A DNA stretch of 64,000 nucleotides from Cercis canadensis. Lineage: Eukaryota; Streptophyta; Magnoliopsida; Fabales; Fabaceae. The notes under the pieces are model-generated. The model did not search any database and was not told the origin of the DNA. It saw only the letters and a program-made list of their open reading frames with translations. A program made the position numbers and the translations under genes. Positions 57,458 to 64,000 of this stretch are shown piece after piece. Positions within the stretch are counted from its first letter, which is position 1, and each line of letters opens with the position of its first letter. The stretch lies in contig QAOA01000840.1 of the NCBI GenBank assembly GCA_003255065.1, forward strand, positions 1-64,000, read 5' to 3'.

Positions 57458-58884
57458 TGATGAGCTGCCCAGGCTCCTCAAATTAGTTAATGTTTAAGGT
57501 CGGTTCCTAAGCTATTTGCAGCAAAGGGCAGCCCTAAGTCGAACCTAAGGATTGTTCTATTTAGTGAATCATATGGAGAAGCATATAAACAGGGGGGTTG
57601 TGTTTGTTTTTGTGATTAACAAAAATTGATTGAAAGTGGTAAAGTTTGAGAGAAAGCAACCAATCCAAGTCTTAACTAATTCTGATTTTGATTCATCTTT
57701 GATTTCCAAGGAGCCACCTAATTATTAATCATGTTCTTGGCCTTTAAAACATATCAAGAAGCCTCTCAATGTTCTATGGATGTCTACTGGTTAAGCAACC
57801 AGAATTCGGTTCAACAAGGGACTAAATGAATTAAGCAAACATTCAAGTCCAGTTTAACCTAAGTCCTGAATCCAGCCAAGGTAATTAATCCGTCCAAGCT
57901 TAGAACCATTAATTAACCATACAATCCTCTTTTATCACATGCAAACAGAATATGAACACATGAATAATCCAATCCGAATTAAGCAATTCAAACAGAATAT
58001 TTCAGAGGATTGAAAGAACTTGATTAACAACTAAAATGAAGAACAACAACACATAATCTCAAAATCAATAATCAGAATAGCAAAACCTGGATTGATATGA
58101 TGATTTAGCCCTCCATGAACAAGAAGAGCTGAGTTCTTACAAAATATCTAAGAGAAAACTTAAGAGCTAAGGAAGGCTAGAAAGCTGTCTAAAAACATCT
58201 AAAACTTGATTCTGAATTTCGGCTGCCCCCCTCTTGCTGATATAGACCTCTAATTTTACATGCACACCCAAATTTCCCTTAGGGCACACTTGTTCCCATG
58301 GGCCTTAGCTTCAATTGGGCTTTGGTTTGGGCCCATTTGGACTTGTCATGAGGAAGTTAGGCCCATTTAAGTGGCAGAAGGTGTCTGGAACCGTCAGCTA
58401 ACTTGCACAGCAAATAAGACCATCTTCCAAATAAAATATGGTGAACCGGTCTTCATATAAATTGAAGCTCTGTCTGTTAGCTTTCCAATGGTACCCGTTT
58501 CAGGTCCATATAACATTTACAACTCAAGTTATGACCCAAATACTGCATATAGGTCAGGATCCTGCGACAGCATGTCTTCTCTGGCTTCCAGGCTGCATAT
58601 GACCTTCTGAACGTCCGAATTAGCTTTGGAGCCCTGAAAGAAAGTTGTAGACAATTCTCTCAGCTTTCCAACAAGGTATGACTCGGAATTTTTGGACATC
58701 CAGAACTCAAGATATGCCTGAAACACAGAGACAGCATATAATGCCCAGTATTGCTGGAAATTGCAATTAAGCATAAATGGATCCTAAGTCATGAAATGAG
58801 GTCTAAGTCTATGCAATTCAGCCCAAAAGAGGTTTAAAAGACTAAGTATGAGGAATAACTATTGTATAAAAAGTGTGTTCATCA
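57458..58884 (-). mobile_element. Solo LTR inserted in Athila gag, TSD GAAGG
   Basis: 1,427 bp bounded by TGATGAGCTG and GTGTTCATCA, an inverted TGATGA pair, and flanked by GAAGG at 57453-57457 and 58885-58889. Removing it and one GAAGG would reconnect the gag frame, so the borders are exact. The orientation of its blocks (an AAGGATT phrase and GGGGGG near the left end) resembles the LTR at 8648, but overall similarity is low, so it is another family. It has no coding content. Confidence 0.9.
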
Positions 58885-58889
58885 GAAGG

Positions 58890-59215
58890 GAGTATAGCCA
58901 ACTCCGTGCCTCGTCCTTCAGTGAGAAAGGAAACAGACGTAATCTGAGGGCGTCATCAGTAACGCCATTGAACTTGAATGTGTCGCAGATTTCCAAAAAT
59001 CCCGCCAAGTGCACATTTGCATCTTCGGTTGCAAAGCCACCAAACTGATTGGCTTGCACCATTTGGATGACACTGGGCTTGATTTCAAAGGAATTTGCCG
59101 CAATGGTTGGCCTAGAGATGCCTGAGATTTGGGCAGGTCCCGTTGGAACTCCATAGTGCTTCAATGGTTTTCGGACAACCTCCGGTGGTGGTGGATTTTC
59201 TCCGGTATTCTCCAT
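58890..59215 (-). pseudogene. Athila gag N-terminal part
   Basis: The start at 59215 gives a proline-rich leader and then 'NSFEIKPSVIQMVQANQFGG...DANVHLAGFLEICDTFKFNGVTDDALRLRLFPFSLKDEARSWL', a standard Athila/Gypsy retrotransposon gag core. It is cut by the solo LTR after 'ARSWLYS' and continues at 57452. Confidence 0.92.
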
Positions 59216-59255
59216 AGTACTCTGAGTTGGTTATGACGCGGTTCTCCTTTCCCTT

Positions 59256-60574
59256 TGATAACACATTATTTTATACTATTTGTTTCTCTTATACTTAGTC
59301 TTTTAGTGTGTGTTTCTAGTGAATTTTATGGCTTTTAGACATATTTTGGAGATTTGGACTTGTTGGTGCTTGTAGATTTTAATTGCTTTACTGTTAAATT
59401 CTGGCACTGCTTACGTTTTTCACCATATCTTTTGCTATAGATGTCCGATTGATTTGATTCCAGTTTCGTTGGAAAGCTGACAGAAAATTCCACATTTCAT
59501 ATGAAGATCCCAGAAGCTGATTCTCCCGTCTGGACAACTGAAATTCACGTGCAAGCAGTCCAGATTTTCTGCTCCGCCTAGCACTCCGCCCAGCATTGAC
59601 TGATTTCTTTCCTTAGGGCTGCCTATTGGACCAGAGCATGTTTATTTGGGCCAACATCTGCTTTTTGGGCCAGCACACATGACACTAGGGCTTGATCATG
59701 TTTTTACCATTAATAATTTAGGAAACTAGGTTTATTTTGTAATTAGGAAACCATTAGGAAACCTAGAGGAGGCAGCCAGCTAGTATATATTCTCAAGTTG
59801 TTGAGGCAAATATACACAATCAGAAGAGATACGAAATTCCTTGAGCTGCTGCTGCCTCCTTTGCTTAGTTCGTTTTTCCCCTTTGCTTTGTGTTCAAGTC
59901 TTCCATGGAAGGCTAAGTTCGTTTGTAATCAATTCAAGAGGAGCCAAACTTGACAATCCAGAGTTCCTGTGCTTCAACCGGGTTTGATTTAATTTAATTT
60001 GAATTACTGCTTCTCCCCTTCTTCATGTGATTGAATGGTACTTTGATTCCATGAGTTGTATGAATTTAAATCGGTTGATTAGATTCATAACAGTAATCAG
60101 ATTGATAATCATACTTTAAAGGTCTTTAATATATGGTTAACTTGGATAATTCGGTTATTAAATTAATCTGGATTTAGTGATATAGAGCGGTTGCCTAGAG
60201 TCTTAATTCCATGATTAATTGAATCCTGATTGGTAAATCAGTAGGAATTCTAAGTGTTATTGTTAGGGGTTCCAGGTAACACTTAACCAAGAATTAAATC
60301 AGATCTAGTTTATCTTTAGTGAACAAGGATGGATTAAGGTTTGGTTGCCTGCTTGAGTTGATTGCGTTTTCTCTTATTTGATAAATTCAATTTACTGCTT
60401 TCTTAATTCTTAGTATATTGCATTCAACACAAAACCCCCCCTTATTCTGTTCTTGCTTAAGTTCTTAAAAGATTAGTTGTTCTGGTGAATCCTTGGGAGA
60501 TGACACTGGTTGCATCCTATACTACAATTTAGTTGCAATTAGTAGTTTAATTTTGTACGGTTCGGCACCCGTCA
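59256..60574 (+). mobile_element. Solo LTR in Athila leader, TSD CCCTT
   Basis: 1,319 bp, TGATAACACATT...GGCACCCGTCA, flanked by CCCTT at 59251-59255 and 60575-60579. It is the same family as the LTR at 8648-9967, in opposite orientation. It sits between the primer-binding site and gag. In element sense the GC-rich pair of CTCCGCC.AGCA motifs (59570-59596) precedes the TATATAT box (about 59784-59790). Confidence 0.92.
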
Positions 60575-60759
60575 CCCTTCGATTTCGTCTACACGTCTTC
60601 TTGATTTCAGAATCCAAAGGAATTAGATTTGCTTGCCCCGAACTTCTCATGCACTAAGAAAAATTTCCTGAAAAATACACACACCATGTGATTACAAAAA
60701 TAAATAAAATCTAGACTAATATTAGAATATGTTGGTATTAATATTAATAGACGCACAGT

Positions 60760-60776
60760 CCCCGGCAACGGCGCCA
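60760..60776 (-). other. Primer-binding site, tRNA-Asp type
   Basis: The minus strand reads TGGCGCCGTTGCCGGGG, complementary to the 3' end of plant tRNA-Asp (GUC) as I know it and typical of Athila elements. It lies six bases inside the 5' LTR. Confidence 0.88.
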
Positions 60777-60782
60777 AAAACT

Positions 60783-62212
60783 TGTTACGTAAAATGTGAA
60801 CGCAAGTGCACGTGCCGTAATCAAGTAATAAAGAAGTGAGATAAAGTATCGTCCCACGGAGATTGTGGCTACTAAGTACCAAAATTATGCATATTCTAAT
60901 TTTATCTAGACAAGTGATAGGTCAATAATGATGATATTTAAATGCTAAACAGTAAACAAAGAATAGTTGCTGTAAAATTGAGTAGGAATATGATGAGAGA
61001 ATATCTAGGATGTCGATTTCACCGTAGCTAGTCTGGATCTTTATTCCTAATTTATTAATCAACAACAATCTCTCTAATTGCTAGCCAAGAACCCTAAGTT
61101 ATTTATTAGCCTTTCCCAAGGTCAAACAAATATATTCCCAACTATGAATCCACTATATTCCTATGTGAATTACGAATAATCTCAGAATTCAATTCGTTCT
61201 ATGGTTCTTTTTAATGGCTACATAAACCATAACGGTATATTCTTATCCCTTATGTAATTTATGTTCTTAATCCCTATAGTCTTCAATTACAATTAACCTT
61301 CCAGCATAATTGTAATTATAAACTCATATAAACTCACAACCAGATTATACAAGATAGAAAATAAACTCATATTCAAGATAGAAAATAAACTCACAACCAG
61401 ATTATACATCAGAAACAGAGAAAAGGAAGAATTGAACTCTTGGTGATGCCGATTCGATGCCGAAACACTTTGATCTTCAAGCTTGAATCCTCTTCTATTC
61501 TTGCCTCTTCTCTCTAAAGTGTAGAACCCTAAATTAGACTTTTAGAGTCCTATTTATAGGCCCTAGGAAGTTTAGGAGAAAAAGGAATTAAATTAAAATA
61601 GAATTCCTAGTAAAATTAGGAAGTTAAAAGGTCAAATCACGAGTTGACCACCGGGGGGCTGCAGCCTTGGGTTTGGGCGCTGCAGTGCCCTGAAGTTTGC
61701 CTGACGGACGCTGCGGCGCCTGATCTAGGGCGCTGCGACGCCTTTCTTTCTGGATTTCAGTCTCTATTTGCTGAAGCTAGGGCGCTGCGGCGCCTGGTGT
61801 AGGGCGCTGTGGCGCCTCCTTTTCTCGTGCTGGGGCGCTGTGGCGCCCAGTATAGGGCGCTGCGGCGCCCTTCCTTCTGTTCTCAGTCTCCAGCTTCCTG
61901 AACATAGGGCGCTGCGGCGCCTGATGTAGGGCGCTGTGGCGCCTTTCCTTGCTGAAATTTGTCTTGTTACGCATTGGGGCGCTGTGGCGCCCTGAGTGGG
62001 GGCTGCGGCGCCCAAGTGCTGCCTTCAATTCCAACTTGCATGATTTTCTTTCTTTCTTGTCCCGAATTTCTCCAAAATAGCTTCCATAGTTCCCAAAACA
62101 TAAACCTACAAGAATGAGACTTAAATCATGAAAACCTATCCTAAAATGCTCGAGAATAGACAAGAATCAAGCAAGAACATTAGGAGATAAACGGTATAAA
62201 ATCCACTTATCA
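60783..62212 (-). repeat. 5' LTR of the Athila element (1,430 bp)
   Basis: Matches 46561-48084 closely. Around 61320-61390 about 150 bp are missing and a short stretch (AAACTCATATTCAAGATAGA) is repeated. It carries its own GC-motif array (about 61655-62010) and TATA box (61549-61560). Confidence 0.92.
61655..62010. repeat. GGGCGCTGCGGCGCC motif array in the right LTR
   Basis: About eleven copies, the partner of the array at 47520-47890. Where the two arrays differ, one copy usually has CG and the other TG or CA (for example GGGCGCTG against GGGCACTG), the pattern left by deamination of methylated CpG. Confidence 0.9.
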
Positions 62213-63240
62213 AGAGTGGTTATTTTCTGCTGCAGCAGGTGTTTCAAGCTCCTTTGGTCAGTATAAATAGTGAAAGTTCTTCCCAAAAGGTAGTGCCTCC
62301 AATGTTGAACCGCAAGAACTACAGCCATGAGTTCCTTATCATAGGCCGATTTAGACACATGAGAGCTTGAAAATGCTTTGCTGAAATAAGCAATAGGTCT
62401 ACGATCTTGCATTAGGACTGCCCCAATCCCCGTACCCGAAGCATCACACTCCACTTCAAAAGGTCTTAAAGAATCTGGAAGGGTCAAAACAGGGGAGGTA
62501 GTCATGACCTCTTTGAGCTTCTTGAAAGCCTCTAGAGATGCTGGCCCCCATTGAAAATTGTCCTTTTTGGTGAGTTGAGTAAGAGGCTTGGCAATTTGCC
62601 CATAACCAGCCACAAATTTCCGATAATAACCAGTCAAACCAAGGAACCCCCTTACTCCTTTAACCGTTTTGGGAACTGGCCAGTCTAAAACAGCTTGTAT
62701 CTTGGCAGGATCAGCTGCCACTCCCCTCCCTGATATAACATGCCCAAGATACTCCACAGATTTTCTCCCAAAATTGCATTTTTTTTCTGTTTACTACAAA
62801 CTGATGCTTGGACAGAACTTCCAGCACAGTTGTTAAATGCTGTAAGTGTAATGACCAATCTGAACTATAAATCAGAATGTCATCAAAGAACACCAGCACA
62901 AATTTCCTGAGAAAGGGTCGAAATAAGTTATTCATAGCAGCTTGAAAAGTTACCGGAGCATTAGTAAGTCCAAATGGCATGACTAAGAACTCATAGTGTC
63001 CATTATGAGTACGGAAAGCAGTATTTGAAATGTCTGTTTCCCTAACCCGAATTTGATGAAATCCTGATTTTAAATCTAGTTTGGAGAAAAAACAGGCACC
63101 ATAAAGCTCATCCAGCAACTCATCCACAATAGGTATTGGATATTTATCCGGAATGGTGACCTTATTTAGAGCTCTATAGTCTACACATAGCCTCCAAGAA
63201 TCATCTTTCTTCTTAACTAGAAGTACAGGACTAGAGAAAG
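62213..63240 (-). pseudogene. Gypsy reverse transcriptase and RNase H
   Basis: RT (62711-63127) has '[16 protein letters not shown]', '[22 protein letters not shown]' and the catalytic '[10 protein letters not shown]'. A frame change near 62760 links to '[12 protein letters not shown]' and 'GVRGFLGLTGYYRKFVAGYG', then RNase H 'FEVECDASGTGIGAVLMQ' and 'SAYDKELMAVVLAVQHWRHYL', ending at the Athila insertion. A stop near 63240 breaks the upstream RT N-terminus. Confidence 0.92.
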
Positions 63241-63987
63241 GCTAGAGCTAGGCTGGATTGTACCTGTATGGAGTATTTCAGTAACTTGCCTTTCAATCTC
63301 TTCCTTATGGTGGTGAGGATACCGGTAGGTTCGCACATTGACTGGCCCCTGCCCCTCTTGCAATACAATAGAATGTACGCAATCTCTCCTGGGAGGAAGT
63401 CCCTTTATTTCCTGAAAAATAGCTGCATAGTTTTCCAGTAAACATGACAATGCTTGCTCCTGTTGCTCTGTGAGTTCATGCTGTCCTACTGCTTCTAATG
63501 CCTTCAAGGTGTGGAACCACCTAATGCCTCCTATTTCCAGAGAAATTGCCTCCAAAAAACTATTTAATGGAGCTGAATCTGGGATACCATAATGTTTGTG
63601 ATTGGATGACCAACCAATTCCCAAATTCCCTTGCAAAATCACCTGTCTCCCCCATTGTTGAAAATCCATAGTCATATCTTGCCAATCCATCACCACCTTC
63701 CCCAAGGTTTTAAGCCAAGCTACCCCCAAAATAACATCCATTCCTCCTAACTCCAAGACATAAGCATCAATCTAAAAATCCAAACCTCCCAACCGAATAA
63801 CCAACCCAGTGCATTTTCCCTGGGCAAGTACTCTATGTCCATCACCCAACCTAATGCCCAATCTCTCGGTAAAACTCACCTTCAACCCCAAAGCCTGAGT
63901 TAATTCAGTGGAGATGAAGTTGTGGGTTGTTCCACTGTCTATTAGCACTACCAGGTCCACACCTTGGAGCACGCCATCCAGCCTCAT
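63217..63987 (-). pseudogene. Gypsy protease and RT N-terminus
   Basis: Protease active site 'VVLIDSGTTHNFIS' followed by 'LGIRLGDGHRV' and 'GGMDVILGVAWLKTLGKVVMDWQDMTM'. Then the start of RT, 'LPPRRDCVHSIVLQEGQGPVNVRTYRYPHHHKEEIERQVTEILHTGTIQPS'. A stop at about 63770 (TAG in the protease linker) splits it. Confidence 0.9.
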
Positions 63988-64000
63988 AGTTCTAATCCTC

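Larger units (their letters stand above)
46561..62212 (-). mobile_element. Athila-type Gypsy retrotransposon, 15.65 kb
   Basis: Two LTRs (46561-48084 and 60783-62212), a tRNA-Asp-type primer-binding site and a polypurine tract. Gag-pol is in Gypsy order (protease, RT, RNase H, integrase) without a chromodomain, and an extra ORF stands between pol and the 3' LTR, the Athila plan. Target flanks GGAGT (46556-46560) and AGAGT (62213-62217) agree in four of five bases. Two stop codons and a solo LTR disrupt gag-pol. LTRs are nearly identical apart from an approximately 150-bp rearranged deletion in the right copy, which implies a recent insertion. Confidence 0.93.
62213..64000 (-). mobile_element. 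Chromodomain Gypsy element, 5' part
   Basis: Resumes the element broken at 46560: RNase H, reverse transcriptase and protease on the minus strand, continuing past the window end. Gag and the 5' LTR are not in the window. Confidence 0.92.

Overview
The window is nuclear plant DNA, most likely from a woody eudicot; I cannot name the species. It is AT-rich, most of the sequence is LTR retrotransposons, host genes are sparse, and the only complete host genes are two type III polyketide synthases of the chalcone/stilbene synthase (CHS/STS) family. There is no prokaryotic or organellar signal.

Layout. 1-2010 holds no gene. 2011-2186 looks like one end of a hAT-type transposon that cuts into a decayed Copia element (2187-6622, minus strand). 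6623-17635 is mostly non-coding. It holds a compact 2.9-kb LTR element (8648-11549) with a rearranged second LTR and a single-N assembly join, two miR477-like hairpins (about 11790-11890 and 16616-16701, minus strand), and a solo LTR (13899-15433). The core of the window is a tandem segmental duplication. Unit 1 (17636-26037) and unit 2 (36431-41520) each carry one intact two-exon CHS/STS-like gene on the minus strand, a frameshifted CHS/STS scrap, and the 3' end of the same Copia insertion. The two enzymes differ at 4 of 395 residues. Unit 1 alone carries a 3,040-bp PIF/Harbinger-type insertion (unit 2 preserves the empty site) and a 109-bp promoter duplication that doubles a G-box. Between the units lie solo LTRs, a truncated plus-strand Copia element (27902-32359) and a short relic of another unit junction (34725-35049).

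From 40911 to the window end there is a nest of elements, all with minus-strand coding. A Copia element is interrupted by a chromodomain Gypsy element (44583-46560 and 62213 to beyond 64000). That one is split by a 15.65-kb Athila-type Gypsy element (46561-62212), which is itself split by two solo LTRs with perfect 5-bp target duplications (57458-58884 and 59256-60574). The Athila element keeps an uninterrupted 406-codon ORF in the env-like position, while gag-pol has stops and an insertion.

How it works together. The host genes are a recently duplicated polyketide synthase pair that would condense a CoA-linked starter with malonyl-CoA in phenylpropanoid metabolism. They probably share chemistry but differ in promoter structure. 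The least explained signals are arrays of GC-rich palindromic motifs placed just upstream of LTR TATA boxes in different LTR families, with a further array inside the Athila element between pol and the env-like ORF.
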